Assembly (NCBI GenBank): GCA_950097015.1
Contig: CATNEN010000029.1
Span: 2,734,001 to 2,798,000, forward strand
DNA length: 64,000 bases
Source of the DNA: Macrostomum hystrix
Taxonomy: Eukaryota; Platyhelminthes; Macrostomidae
Reading direction: 5' to 3'
Position numbers and translations under genes: made by a program. Numbering within the stretch: position 1 is the stretch's first letter; the number at the start of each line of letters is the position of its first letter. Under the pieces are notes generated by a model, which worked only from the letters and a program-made list of their open reading frames with translations, did not search any database and was not told where the DNA came from. Positions 25,051 through 37,842 of the stretch are shown here, one piece after another.

Positions 25051-26062
25051 CCCATATCGTTCTCGTTCCGTTCAAAGTTTATTCGGATTCAGTCCACTTC
25101 TAAAGCGAAAAATCAGATGTAAAATAATGAGAAAGCAAAATAGAGTTGGGCAGGCTATCACTAATGAGATTGAGACATACTCATCGGCAACAGGTGTAGA
25201 AAGCATGCTGAGAGAAGAGCCAACCCTGTTACATGAATTCCGAAGTCAAACAGCACAGAACAGTCTCAAGGCGGCCTCGTTAGCGATGAAAATCTCTTTC
25301 AGCACACACCATTGAGCGCTCAGCTCAAAATACGATTAGCTTTTAATTCTAGCAGTAATCTGTGGGTTCTGCTTCGACTGCTAGATGCCCTAAGGCAGTG
25401 AGATGGTTGTGTTGCGATTCCTCACCTATGACTCGCTTTCACTGTCAGTCTTTCGATTCCCGACTCGAATAACAATCTCACCGTTCATGCAATCCAGAGA
25501 TTATCCACCCTTATTTAGCTGCGAGAGGAGGCGATGATAGAGCCATCGAGTTCCAATGTGTGGAGGTGGATATTGAGCCGTATAAACAGCTGGGCAACCC
25601 AGGTAGGACATTGTGGGTTAGCCTCGACTTCGACTTCGAAAGAAAGGAATGCACGAAAGCGGCACAAGAAATTGGGTGCTGGCTGGCGGGCGAAAGACAC
25701 TTCAGTGTCTCTCCTGCCGTATCTGGGACCGCATTGCTGATTCGCTAAGTTCTTATTTGTGTGCTTGGATCTGGCCTTTGCACTTTAGCTAGATTTCGCG
25801 GCTCCCTACTGTGTGTGTCTGTGCTGTGTGTGCCCGTGTCACACCGCGTCGCACTCGGTCCAGTGTGGTAGGCAGGGGGAATCGACATTGTTTATCCCTC
25901 CCACACACCGCAGACAATCACAAACAGGATTTTCCCTTCCGCTCTTTGCCACCCACCGACCTGCAGCCGGGAACCCCCGCCGTGTCTTAGATGCCAAGCA
26001 CAGCCTGAACTGGGCGCTGTCAGACAGTCACTCACATTCATTTCTCACCTGCTAACTTCTGC
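25051..26062. other. Single-copy region with a possible exon
   Basis: About 1 kb between arrays. Apart from the exon candidate at 25519-25748, I see no recognisable feature. Confidence 0.35.
25519..25748 (+). CDS. Possible exon of an unidentified extracellular protein (weak)
   Basis: After a good acceptor (CCACCCTTATTTAG) a frame stays open to a stop at 25746-25748. It contains IEFQCVEVDIEPYKQLG and RTLWVSLDFDFERKEC: alternating hydrophobic residues and spaced cysteines, as in a disulphide-bonded beta sandwich. A possible donor (GTATCT) lies at 25717. No family can be named, and no partner exon with certain phase was found. Confidence 0.25.
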
Positions 26063-26919
26063 CTATCAGCTGGCTAACCCCTCCCTATCAGCTGGCTAAC
26101 CTCTCCCAATCAGCTGGCTAACCCCTCCCTATCAGCTGGCTAACCTCTCCCAATCAGCTGGCTAACCCCTCCCCATCAGCTGGCTAACCCCTCCCAATCA
26201 GCTGGCTAACCCCTCCCCATCAGCTGGCTAACCTCTCCCAATCAGCTGGCTAACCTCTCCCAATCAGCTGGCTAACCCCTCCCCATCAGCTGGCTAACCC
26301 CTCCCCATCAGCTGGCTAACCTCTCCCAATCAGCTGGCTAACCTCTCCCAATCAGCTGGCTAACCTCTCCCATCAGCTGGCTAACCCCTCCCCATCAGCT
26401 GGCTAACCTCTCCCATCAGCTGGCTAACCTCTCCCCATCAGCTGGCTAACCCCTCCCCATCAGCTGGCTAACCCCTCCCCATCAGCTGGCTAACCCCTCT
26501 CCCCATCAGCTGGCTAACCCCTCCCAATCAGCTGGCTAACCCCTCCCCATCAGCTGGCTAACCCCTCTCCATCAGCTGGCTAACCCCTCCCCATCAGCTG
26601 GCTAACCCCTCTCCCCATCAGCTGGCTAACCCCTCCCCATCAGCTGGCTAACCCCTCCCCATCAGCTGGCTAACCCCTCTCCCCATCAGCTGGCTAACCC
26701 CTCTCCATCAGCTGGCTAACCCCTCTCCATCAGCTGGCTAACCCCTCCCCATCAGCTGGCTAACCCCTCTCCCCATCAGCTGGCTAACCCCTCCCCATCA
26801 GCTGGCTAACCCCTCCCATCAGCTGGCTAACCTCTCCCATCAGCTGGCTAACCTCTCCCATCAGCTGGCTAACCCCTCCCCATCAGCTGGCTAACCCCTC
26901 CCCATCAACTGGCTAACCT
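26063..26919. repeat. 22-bp minisatellite, about 39 copies
   Basis: Core CAGCTGGCTAACCCCTCCCC, 21-24 bp per unit because the C-run varies. Every unit carries the E-box palindrome CAGCTG. Confidence 0.95.
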
Positions 26920-27135
26920 TTGTTAACAAGTCGCAAACTTTTAGTTGGACTACTATATATTAAAAAAGAATGTCTTGCTTTGAAAAAATGACTTGACACA
27001 ATGACAGCATACTGACAAGGGATGATTAATTTAGCAACTGGCTTAGACATGTAATGAATTGGCTATATTGTCTAAGATATTATGCCCTTATCAGTACCAA
27101 CCAAACCTCGGCCCTATCTTAACTTGCCACTTCAG

Positions 27136-27540
27136 TATTGGGTCATCAATCTTCAATTAGCAAATCGAGTCAAAATCTTTGTTGTCCTTGTTGACAACGT
27201 TCGCTACCATGTAGAAGCAGAATATCGAAGCAGTGAATCAGCACTGTATCACTATCGCATACAGAATGTTTCACCAATTTCAGGCCCACAACTTCTGCAT
27301 TTAATCTGACTATTGAAGTGGCAAGAAGTGGCGCCAAGGCTAAGTGTCACATGGAGTTCAACTTTCAGCTGCCGCCGCTGCCGCCGCTGCTGCTGCTGCT
27401 GCTTTCGGGTGAGCGACTTTCGTGCGTTTAACCGGGATCATTATTCATTAGGAGACGCAACCCTGGTGAGAGTGTCCATCACTAACGAATTTGGTACATC
27501 TAGAACCAGCCATAGATGTTGGCGCTTTGACCTGATGGCC
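27136..27540 (+). CDS. Possible exon cluster, extracellular-type protein (weak)
   Basis: After an acceptor at 27133-27135 a frame reads YWVINLQLANRVKIFVVLVD, then YHYRIQNVSPISG. From 27284 another frame reads PTTSAFNLTIEVARSGAKAK, then CHMEF and a Leu/Pro-rich stretch, to a donor at 27409. A 43-bp intron would join it in phase to DATLVRVSITNEFGTSRTS from 27452. VSPISGP...LTIE resembles the start of an IPT/TIG domain, and VRVSITNEFGTS resembles the end of a fibronectin type III domain; both are weak impressions. The first two pieces are in different frames and would need a one-base indel in the GGCCC run or an unseen splice. Confidence 0.28.
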
Positions 27541-28125
27541 TCGCCTCGCCTCAAGAACCTCACCTCTAGAACCTCGCCTCAAGAACCTCGCCTCAAGAAC
27601 CTCGCCTCTAGAACCTCGCCTCTAGAACCTCGCCTCTAGAACCTCGCCTCTAGAACCTCGCCTCTAGAACCTCGCCTCTAGAACCTCGCCTCTAGAACCT
27701 CGCCTCTAGAACCTCGCCTCTAGAACCTCGCCTCAAGAACCTCGCCTCAAGAACCTCGCCTCTAGAACCTCGCCTCTAGAACCTCGCCTCTAGAACCTCG
27801 CCTCTAGAACCTCGCCTCAAGAACCTCGCCTCTAGAACCTCGCCTCTAGAACCTCGCCTCTAGAACCTCGCCTCTAGAACCTCGCCTCTAGAACCTCGCC
27901 TCAAGAACCTCGCCTCTAGAACCTCGCCTCTAGAACCTCGCCTCTAGAACCTCGCCTCTAGAACCTCGCCTCAAGAACCTCGCCTCTAGAACCTCGCCTC
28001 TAGAACCTCGCCTCAAGAACCTCGCCTCTAGAACCTCGCCTCTAGAACCTCGCCTCTAGAACCTCGCCTCTAGAACCTCGCCTCTAGAACCTCGCCTCTA
28101 GAACCTCGCCTCTAGAACCTCGCCT
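27540..28125. repeat. 14-bp minisatellite, about 42 copies
   Basis: Unit CCTCGCCTCTAGAA, with an occasional CTCAAGAA variant. Most units contain the palindrome TCTAGA. Confidence 0.96.
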
Positions 28126-28445
28126 GGCTTTACCTCTGCCGCTGTTACTGCAAGCAGACTCTGAGAGTGGCTCCCATCCTGTTTGAATAAAGGCCTGGCG
28201 CAAAAACTGTTTACTTAGGCCAAAATGTCACTCTGCTTTTCTTTCTAGCTTTTAACTGTCTCATTGTTGCGATAGTCTTGCCGCTGTTTCTTCCTGTCTT
28301 CTTCTTCCTTGGATGAGCTGCATCAAGTTATCCTTCAGTGAGAATCCTATTGCTGGCGAATGCTGCTTGTCTTATTTACTTTTCTTTCCTGTCTGCCTCG
28401 GATGAGCACAGGTGCTCACTTTAGCGGTAGCTACGTCTAGTTGCT
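28126..28445. other. Pyrimidine-rich spacer
   Basis: About 320 bp of T- and C-rich single-copy sequence. No gene seen. Confidence 0.4.
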
Positions 28446-29080
28446 CTCAGTCTCACAGTCCCACAGCCTCATAATCTCACTTACAGTCTGTGAGATTCAC
28501 TGTCTCACTGTCTGACTCTCACACTGTCTCACAGTCTCACAGCCTCACAATCTCACAGTCTCACAATCTCACAGCCTCACAATCTCACAGCCTCACAATC
28601 TCACAGCCTCACAATCTCACAGTCTCAGTCTCACAATCTCACAGCCTCACAATCTCACAGCCTCACAATCTCACAGTCTCAGTCTCACAATCTCACAGTC
28701 TCACTGTTTCAAATCCTTACAGTCTCACAATCTCACAGTCTCACTGTTTCACAATCTCACAGTCTCAGTCTCACAATCTCACAGTCTCACTGTTTCAAAT
28801 CCTTACAGTCTCACAGTCTCACTGTTTCACAATCTCACAATCTCACAGTCTCACTGTTTCACAATCCCACAGTCTCACCATCTCAAAGCCTCCAAGTCTC
28901 ACAGTCTCACTGTTTCACAATCCCACAGTCTCACCATCTCAAAGCCTCCAAGTCTCACAGTCTCACTGTTTCACAATCTCACAGTCTCACAATCTCACAG
29001 CCTCACAATCTCACAGCCTCACAATCTCACAGCCTCACAATCTCACAGTCTCACTGTTTCACATTCTTGCCGTCTCACAA
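28446..29080. repeat. 8-bp minisatellite (TCACAGTC / TCACAATC), about 79 copies
   Basis: Octamers TCACAGTC, TCACAATC, TCACAGCC and TCACTGTT in mixed order, with larger blocks repeated (for example the CAAAGCCTCCAAG segment near 28885 and 28941). It has the shortest unit in the window. Confidence 0.94.
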
Positions 29081-29996
29081 TGGAGAAGGAGACAGTCTCT
29101 AAGACACACATTATCAGAGCGTCTCAATCTCAAAAATCTCAAAATCTAGACTGGCAGACTAATTGGGATCTAGTTAGCATTGCAGTTGTTCCATTAGACT
29201 CTTGTCAATGCCTGTCTGTCAGTCATATGGAGTATGGAGTATGGGATCAGTGCGTGCATTTAGACATCGTCCCAGCAACTTTAGCGGACAAATTAGTTTG
29301 AAAATCCGGAACCCTCATTTGATCCGTTTCCGTCCCCCGCCCCAGCAGCCGTTGGCCTAGAAGCTGCTGTTGCTGAAGCTGCGCTCCGCACCCCTGCTTT
29401 GTCCAAGCCTTGCGAAACAGCCGCACAATGGGGCGAGAGCGGGGGGCTTTGACGTGAACCGCCACACGTCACAAATTTTAACAAGCTTTTCAAAAGCCTC
29501 TAAATCTCTCTCCTTCCCTAGTCTGAGAGTGGGATAACAGCCCGACTAAAAACCTGCGCCGTAAAATGCCTGCCGCCTCCGTTATCCTAAACCACTTTAA
29601 CCCCTTCTAGTAGCTTTTCCTGTCTGGTGATTTTTTTCGACTTCCAAAATAGCTTGCCCCGGGGCCGCAACAGATGCTGTCGGCATGAATGCTGCATGAG
29701 GCCGGGGCTATTGGAGGCCTCTTAATCGCTGCTAGGAACTCAAATTAATGCCCGACATGATCTGGCTACAGGGGACTCAGCGCGAGGGGAAGAATGAGGA
29801 TAAATTTGAGCGGAGATCAGCCATGCGAAATGAGTGACTGAAGCTGGAACGCTGTTATGGTTAGAAATTTGATATACTGTTAATAATTGCTGAAAGGAGA
29901 GTGAAATAAAATCAGGATCGAGAGAAAATGACACGGAAGTTAGAAATTGCACCTAGTAGCAGATGTACAGCCAGTGGCACAGCCGCGGCTATTGCG
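29081..29996. other. Unassigned single-copy region
   Basis: About 0.9 kb; GC-rich in the middle with overlapping frames on the minus strand. No family recognised. Confidence 0.35.
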
Positions 29997-30270
29997 CGTA
30001 GCTCCTGTCGTTGGGATTCGAACTCGCGACCTCTCACTCAGAAGTCCGTAGCTCCTTGTGATTGGGATTCGAACTCGCGACCTCTCAGTTAGAAGTCCGT
30101 AGCTCCATGTGATTGGGTCTTGAACTCACGACCTCTCACTCAGAAGTCCGTAGCTCCTTGTGATTGGGATTCGAACTCGCGATCTCTCAGTTAGAAGTCC
30201 GTAGCTCCTGTCATTGGGATTCGAACTCGCGACCTCTCAGTTAAAAGTCCGTAGCTCCTGTCATTGGGCT
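29997..30270 (-). repeat. About 52-bp tandem repeat containing a tRNA T-arm-like motif, 5-6 copies
   Basis: Read on the minus strand, each unit contains GAGAGGTCGCGAGTTCGAAT followed by CCC. This matches the pol III B box (GGTTCGANTCC) and tRNA T-loop at 10 of 11 positions. The 3' side of the T stem does not pair well and there is no complete cloverleaf, so this is not an intact tRNA gene. It looks like a minisatellite grown from a fragment of a tRNA or tRNA-derived SINE. Confidence 0.75.
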
Positions 30271-30703
30271 ACAAGGTCGCTTGTAAAATCAGTCGCCTCG
30301 CTGGTTTCATATTGCCGTAGAAATCGTAGATTCTTTGGCGCTTAGAAATGCTAGCTATTGGCAATGAAACTAGGGGAAATTTCAGCGCTGTTGCTATGGA
30401 AGTTTATTGCTATGCAAAGTCACGGTGCTGCTAGCAGGTATTTGGTTGCAGTGTGATTTGTATTTCCAAGGGCTAAAAATGCTGCGAACAGCTAAAGCCT
30501 CGGGATCTAGGGTGTAGGAACGCGTGTGACAGGGGATAAGTGAGAGTGGCAGGGGTTGTGAGACAGGGATTTATGATATTTCCATAAGGTCCAGGCCCAC
30601 AAAAAGGAGATAAAGGGGTAGAGAAGCATTGGAACAGCAGCCTAGACAGTGGATTTTGGATTTGCTTAAAACTTCCATGCCGGCAGTAACAACAGTCGTA
30701 CTG
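30271..30703. other. Single-copy spacer
   Basis: No gene or repeat recognised. Confidence 0.4.
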
Positions 30704-31545
30704 TGACTTATTGTCTCGTTGTGGGTTTTTGGCTCATTGTGGGTTTTTGTCTCGTTGTGGGTAAGTGACTCATTGTGGGTTTTTGGCTCATTGTGGGTAA
30801 GTGACTCATTGTGAGTTTTTGGCTCATTGTGGGTTAGTGACTCATTGTGGGTAAGTGACTCATTGTGGGTTAGTGACTCATTGTGGGTTAGTGACTCATT
30901 GTGGGTTAGTGACTCATTGTGGGTTTTTGGCTCATTGTGGGTTAGGGACTCATTGTGGGTCAGTGACTCATTGTGGGTTAGTGACTCATTGTGGGTTAGT
31001 GACTCATTGTGGGTTAGTGACTCATTGTGGGTTTTTGGCTCATTGTGGGTTAGTGACTCATTGTGGGTAAGTGACTAATTGTGGGTAAGTGACTCATTGT
31101 GGGTTTTTGGCTCATTGTGGGTTAGTGACTCATTGTGGGTAAGTGACTCATTGTGGGTTAGTGACTCATTGTGGGTAAGTGACTCATTGTGGGTTAGTGA
31201 CTCATTGTGAGTTAGTGACTCATTGTGGGTTAGTGACTCATTGTGGGTAAGTGACTCATTGTGGCTAAGTGACTCATTGTGGGTTTTTGGCTCATTGTGG
31301 GTTAGTGACTCATTGTGGGTTAGTGACTCATTGTGGGTTGGTGACTCATTGTGGGTTGGTGACTCATTGTGGGTTGGTGACTCATTGTGGGTTAGTGACT
31401 CATTGTGGGTAAGTGACTCATTGTGGGTAAGTGACTCATTGTGGGTTTTTGGCTCATTGTGGGTTAGTGACTCATTGTGGGTTAGTGACTCATTGTGGGT
31501 TGGTGACTCATTGTGGGTTGGTGACTCATTGTGGGTTTTTGACTC
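30704..31545. repeat. 18-bp minisatellite, about 46 copies
   Basis: Core CATTGTGGGTTAGTGACT, with variants GTAAGTGACT, TTTTTGGCT and TTGGTGACT. Three stop-free frames give WVSDSLWVSDSL-type and THNESLTHNESL-type peptides; not a gene. Confidence 0.96.
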
Positions 31546-32491
<946 letters not shown>

Positions 32492-33016
32492 GGGAAAGTC
32501 TTATTTCCCTGGTTGCTTACAGTTTTAAGTTTCATAGGCCCATAGGCCACCGGTTCAGTAAAGTGAGAGGCAGGTCCCAATTTCCTTCCTCTAGCAAGTG
32601 AGTCCCGGAATTCTGAGCATGAGAATTGTCTGCCCGCCCCCCTGACCACTTTCTTGTCTCCGCGGTCGCAGCCTCAGCTTGAATGGCTCAGGGGTCAGTC
32701 CACTTTTCAGTGTGCGACGAGGCTAACAGACTCTGGTCTCCTTCTCATTCCAATTTCCTTAATTTTTATCCAATTATCCCTCCGGCGCAGTGTCCCCCTT
32801 ATAGCAGCCGTCCATTTCCCTCTCATGTGATCTCACTCCTAAGAAATTTATCCTCCCCACCTTTCTTTTCGCCGCCCACCGAAGTGGGAGAATGGATGGG
32901 AGGAGGAACAAGAAGTGTGATGCATTTTCTTGCACCACTTTGGCGCAGAGCCTCGCTGTCGAGAAATTCACGGCTTGCCTGGCAGGTGCGCTTGAGAAGC
33001 TTAGCTAAAATGGGAC
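32492..33016. other. Single-copy spacer with short frames
   Basis: About 0.5 kb. A plus-strand frame runs through it into the next array, and a donor-like CAG|GTGCGC lies near 32985. No exon can be supported. Confidence 0.3.
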
Positions 33017-33545
33017 ATTTGACAGTATCTGATAGGGATTTGACAGTATCTGATAGGGATTTGACAGTATCTGATAGGGATTTGACAGTATCTGATAGGG
33101 ATTTGACAGTATCTGATAGGGATTTGACAGTATCTGATAGGGATTTGACAGTATCTGACAGGGATTTGACAGTATCTGATAGGGATTCGAAATTATCTGA
33201 TAGGGATTTGACAGTATCTGATAGGGATTTGACAGTATCTGATAGGGATTTGACAGAATCTGATAGGATTTTAACAGTATCTGATAGGGATTTGACAGTA
33301 TCTGATAGGATTTTAACAGCATCTGATAGGGATTTAACAGTATCTGTTAGGGATTTGACAGTATCTGTTAGGGATTTGACAGTATCTGTTAGGGATTTGA
33401 CAGTATCTGATAGGGATTTGACAGTATCTGACAGGGATTTGACAGTATCTGATAGGGACTCGAAATTATCTGATAGGGATATGAGAGGATCTGAAAATGA
33501 TTTGGCAGTGTCAAATTAGGTTTTGACGGTCTCTGATAAGGATTT
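33017..33545. repeat. 21-bp minisatellite, about 25 copies
   Basis: Core GATTTGACAGTATCTGATAG. Variants at one or two positions; the 3' copies decay. Confidence 0.95.
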
Positions 33546-34392
33546 GTCATTCTTAATACTGGGGATTAGCAATCTTGATCAACAGGGTTTAAGTATTGCG
33601 AAAATGATTAACAGATTTTTTGATATGCTTATATTGGGTGAAATTTGAGTTTAGCGTGAGCACATTAATTCCAGTTGGGTTTTCCTTTTTTGGTGAATTG
33701 GCAACACTCTGGAAACCGCAGTTGTCACCTTGGCCCAGGCTAGCAGTGGAGAGAGAACCTCCAGAGAAAAAGACCTTATCGAAAAAACCGGGCCATTTGC
33801 ATAGTGAAGTTAGGCGGTGATTCAAGTGATTAACTTGATTAATGAACACCTCGGAAGCCAGCCAGGTCCACTCCCCCCACTCACTCTCACTCTCTCTAAC
33901 CCTCTAGTGTGTATCTGGAGACCCTGAGACATTGCCTGAACCCAGCTCTCTCTCTCTTTCTTGCTGGACTCACGGCTACATAAAAATAGTGCTTGGTTGA
34001 CCGACTCAGTGCACACACTACACACGCAGGCAACCGCGGCCACCTGTCACAGCTAGTTACTATAAGCTGACTTGTCAGGGAGTAGAACTGCGTAGCCACG
34101 GTTCTGTCAGTTAAGGAGGCCGCTGTGTTGGGGATCGATTCTTGACCAGCGTATGGGGGTGGCGTGTTTCATCCTCTCTCCTACCATCTTTCTTCTGTTC
34201 CTGGCACTTCCAAGTTTTTTTGACGCCTTTCAATCCCACAATCTCTCACACCACCCCATCTGCTGCCCACTCAGTTATTGCTGACAGAGGGTGGCAACTC
34301 TTATTGATTTCTTGCATCACTGACTGCTCTGAGGATTGACTAATTAACTGCCGTATGTTGTTTGGTTTATGATGTTGTGCTGCTGCTGCTAG
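33546..34392. other. Single-copy spacer
   Basis: About 0.85 kb. No gene recognised; overlapping short frames on both strands. Confidence 0.4.
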
Positions 34393-35767
34393 CGAGAATG
34401 GTAGACTGAGAATGGTAGACTGAGAATGGTAGACTGAGAACGGTAGACTGAGAATGGTAGATTGAGAATGGTAGACTGCGAAGGGAAGAATGGTAGACTA
34501 AGAATGGAAGAATGGTAGACTTGGAATCGTAGACTGAGAATGGTAGACTGAGAATGGCAGACTGAGAATGGTAGAATGAGAATGGCAGACTGAGAATGGT
34601 AGACTGAGAATGGAAGAATGGTAGACTGAGAATAGAAGAATGGCAGACTGAGAATGGTAGAATGAGAATGGTAGACTGAGAATGGTAGACTGAGAATGAA
34701 AGAATGGTAGACTGAGAATAGAAGAATGGTAGACTAAGAATGGAAGAATGGTAGACTTGGAATGGTAGACTGAGAATGGTAGACTGAGAATGGCAGACAG
34801 AGAATGGCAGACTAAGAAGGGAAGAATGGTAGACTAAGAATGGAAGAATGGTAGACTAAGAATAGAAGAATGGTAGACTTGGAATGGTAGACTGCGAAGG
34901 GAAGAATGGTAGACTAAGAATGGAAGAATGGTAGACTTGGAATCGTAGACTGAGAATGGTAGACTGAGAATGGCAGACTGAGAATGGTAGAATGAGAATG
35001 GCAGACTGAGAATGGTAGACTGCGAAGGGAAGAATGGTAGACTAAGAATGGAAGAATGGTAGACTTGGCATCGTAGACTGAGAATGGTAGACTGAGAATG
35101 GCAGACTGAGAATGGTAGAATGAGAATGGTAGACTGAGAATGGTAGACTGAGAATAGAAGAATGGTAGACTGAGAATGGAAGAATGGTAGACTTGGAATC
35201 GTAGACTGAGAATGGCAGACTGAGAATGGCAGACTGAGAATGTTAGGCTGAGAATGTTAGGCTGAGAATGTTAGGCTGAGAATGGTAGACTGAGAAGGGA
35301 AGAATGGTAGACTGAGAATAGAAGAATGGTAGACTGAGAATGGAAGAATGGTAGACTGAGAATGGAAGAATGGTAGACTGAGAATGGAAGAATGGTAGAC
35401 TGAGAATGGTAGACTGAGAATGTTAGACTGAGAATGGTAGACTGAGAATGGTAGACTGAGAATGGTAGACTGAGAATGGTAGACTGAGAATGGTAGACTG
35501 AGAATGGCAGACTGAGAATGTTAGGCTGAGAATGGTAGACTGAGAATGGTAGACTGAGAATGGTAGACTGAGAATGGTAGACTGAGAATGGTAGACTGAG
35601 AATGGTAGAATGAGAATGGTAGACTGAGAATGGCAGACTGAGAATGGTAGACTGAGAATGGTAGACTGAGAATGTTAGACTGAGAATGGTAGACTGAGAA
35701 TGGTAGACTGAGAATGGTAGACTGAGAATGGTAGACTGAGAATGGTAGACTGAGAATGGTAGACTGG
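34393..35767. repeat. 14-bp purine-rich minisatellite, 1.4 kb
   Basis: Unit GAGAATGGTAGACT, with an inserted GAAGAATGG or GGCAGACT variant in a semi-regular higher-order pattern; the last third is more homogeneous. Strong purine bias on the plus strand. Confidence 0.96.
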
Positions 35768-36302
35768 TGCTCAGAGAGTGCTTACTAGATGGGAGTACTT
35801 TGCCAGTTTGATTTTCGCAAACGACGCATCTGTGTAGATCTAAAAGCTCTCCCAGGATTGTCTTTTCTGAGAAATTCTATTATTTTTCCGTTGCCTAGAA
35901 ATAGTTCCCGACTGTTTCGACAATGACGTGGGTGGGGGAGATTTCATTTTTTCGACCGCTCAGATCTTCGATCCGACCAGCTTCCGTGTTTCGTAGAAAA
36001 GGAGTGAGAAGACTCGAGAGAGAGATAGAGAGAGGACAGCGCGAAAATCAAAGAACTAATCCCATGTACGATCTGACTAATCAATGAGGCTGAAACCAAT
36101 TGAAACAGAACGCGACACAGCGGGGGGGTCTCGTGTTCTGAGCGATGAGCTGTGAAATTCTAGGAGACAGTTCCCAGCGGCAGAGGCCTAGTTCTTGTTG
36201 TCAAGCCTGTTTATTAAAGTGCTCTCTCTGCTCGTCTATTTCTGCCTAAACCCATCCTGAAGAACTTCCGCCAAGCATCTGGAGGCCGCAGCTTTATAAG
36301 GA
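35768..36302. other. Single-copy spacer
   Basis: About 0.5 kb, includes a GA-rich stretch near 36015. No gene recognised. Confidence 0.4.
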
Positions 36303-36745
36303 GAGATGGAGGGAGAGGCGGAGGGAGAGGCGGAGGGAGAGGCGGAGGGAGAGGCGGAGGGAGAGGCGGAGGGAGAGGCGGAGGGAAAGGCGGAGGGAGA
36401 GGCGGAGGGAGAGGCGGAGGGAGAGGCGGAGGGAGAGGCGGAGGGAGAGGCGGAGGGAGAGGCGGAGGGAGAGGCGGAGGGAGAGGCGGAGGGAGAGGCG
36501 GAGGGAGAGGCGGAGGGAGAGGCGGAGGGAGAGGCGGAGGGAGAGGCGGAGGGAGAGGCGGAGGGAGAGGCGGAGGGAGAGGCGGAGGGAGAGGCGGAGG
36601 GAGAGGCGGAGGCAGAGGCGGAGGGAGAGGCGGAGGCAGAGGCGGAGGGAGAGGCGGAGGGAGAGGCGGAGGGAGAGGCGGAGGGAGAGGGTGAGGGAGA
36701 GGCGGAGGGAGAGAGGGAGAGAGGGAGGGCGGAGGGAGAGGGGAG
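36303..36745. repeat. 12-bp G-rich minisatellite, about 37 copies
   Basis: Almost perfect GGAGGGAGAGGC repeats. The plus strand is nearly all purine with dense G-runs. Both strands are open (EGEA and PPPL peptides), which is a composition artefact. Confidence 0.97.
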
Positions 36746-37842
36746 TTTAACAAATTGATGGAGTTTTTTAAAGTATTTAACAAAACTGCTTGTCGCCAGC
36801 AGGGTCTAAATGTGCGACTACCTTATGTATCTATCAGACACAGATCCTATTACTACCAGTTTGCTCTGTTTTAGATGTTTTATATGCATCCTTTTCGATC
36901 TAGCCTACATTTTCTCTGCTTTCGCTTTTCCACTGGACTAACTTTGCCACTTACAAAGCCTTTTTAAATCGCACGGAATTTTATCCTCTCTGCTCTTTCT
37001 CCTATTTGTGAAATCCCCTCTAGTTGAGGTCTTCTGTTGCCAGTTGGCAAATTTTGTGAGCACACTCTCTGTCTGCTCAGCCGGGTTTGAATTCCCCCCT
37101 GTCCCTCCGGGCGATGAGTCTCGGGTCTCTGATTTCGGCTGTCGTCGGGAAAAGATCGAGAGGGATTAGAAATCGATTCCCTGGCCTTCTGGGGCATGAA
37201 AGTAAGAGCCGCCATGTCCTGGTGGCTGGCCTGCAGCAGTCAATTAAACTTTTGCGCTTCATTTAACTACAAATTGGTCGCTTCTACGCGATACTTAAAG
37301 AGGCCTGGACACATGCTGAGACGGGAATGTGAGGGGTGCATCGCCAAGAACAATTTAGGACCCGCTAGTAGCTGCGTAAGTTGGTTACGAGCTAAATTAT
37401 AGAAAATAAATCTTAGAGACTGCGAGACAATGCAATAACAACAAAGTCAACTGGTCAAGCGATTTTGTGTGTGTACACAGCAGGACCACCTGGCTGGTGG
37501 TTGTTAAATTTTGCCTTGTTAAATCTGCGATTTCCAATCAGAAAGACATTGTATTGCAGAAGGCCGAGCCGGTGTAGTGACTAGCAGACAATTTTTGCGC
37601 TTATCTACACTGAAGAATCTGCTTTTGCACATTCGAAAATTTGTCACCTATAGCTACCAAGCGAAATAGAACTTTTTATTCGTTTTTTTTACTTTTTTGC
37701 TGTGCTAGATCAATCAATGTAAATAAGATTTTCGCGCACTGCGTCTTCAACATTCAGGTAGATCTCATGGTTGGATTTGAATCCATCAGGTTCGACTTAG
37801 GGGAATTGCTTCATGGTGGTCTACAAAATCCTCTCTATCTCT
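36746..37842. other. Unassigned single-copy region
   Basis: About 1.1 kb between arrays. Frames of 60-90 codons overlap on both strands; none recognised. Confidence 0.35.

Noticed and set aside
23978..25315. 445-codon plus-strand frame with SQSIRTV repeats
   Set aside because: Arises from the 21-bp array. Opposite-strand and shifted frames are equally open, and the non-repeat ends have no recognisable domain.
29997..30270. Functional tRNA genes
   Set aside because: Only a T-arm/B-box-like segment is repeated; the acceptor, D arm and paired T stem are not complete.
36214..36783. Proline-rich PPPL protein on the minus strand
   Set aside because: Translation of the 12-bp GGAGGGAGAGGC array; both strands open.
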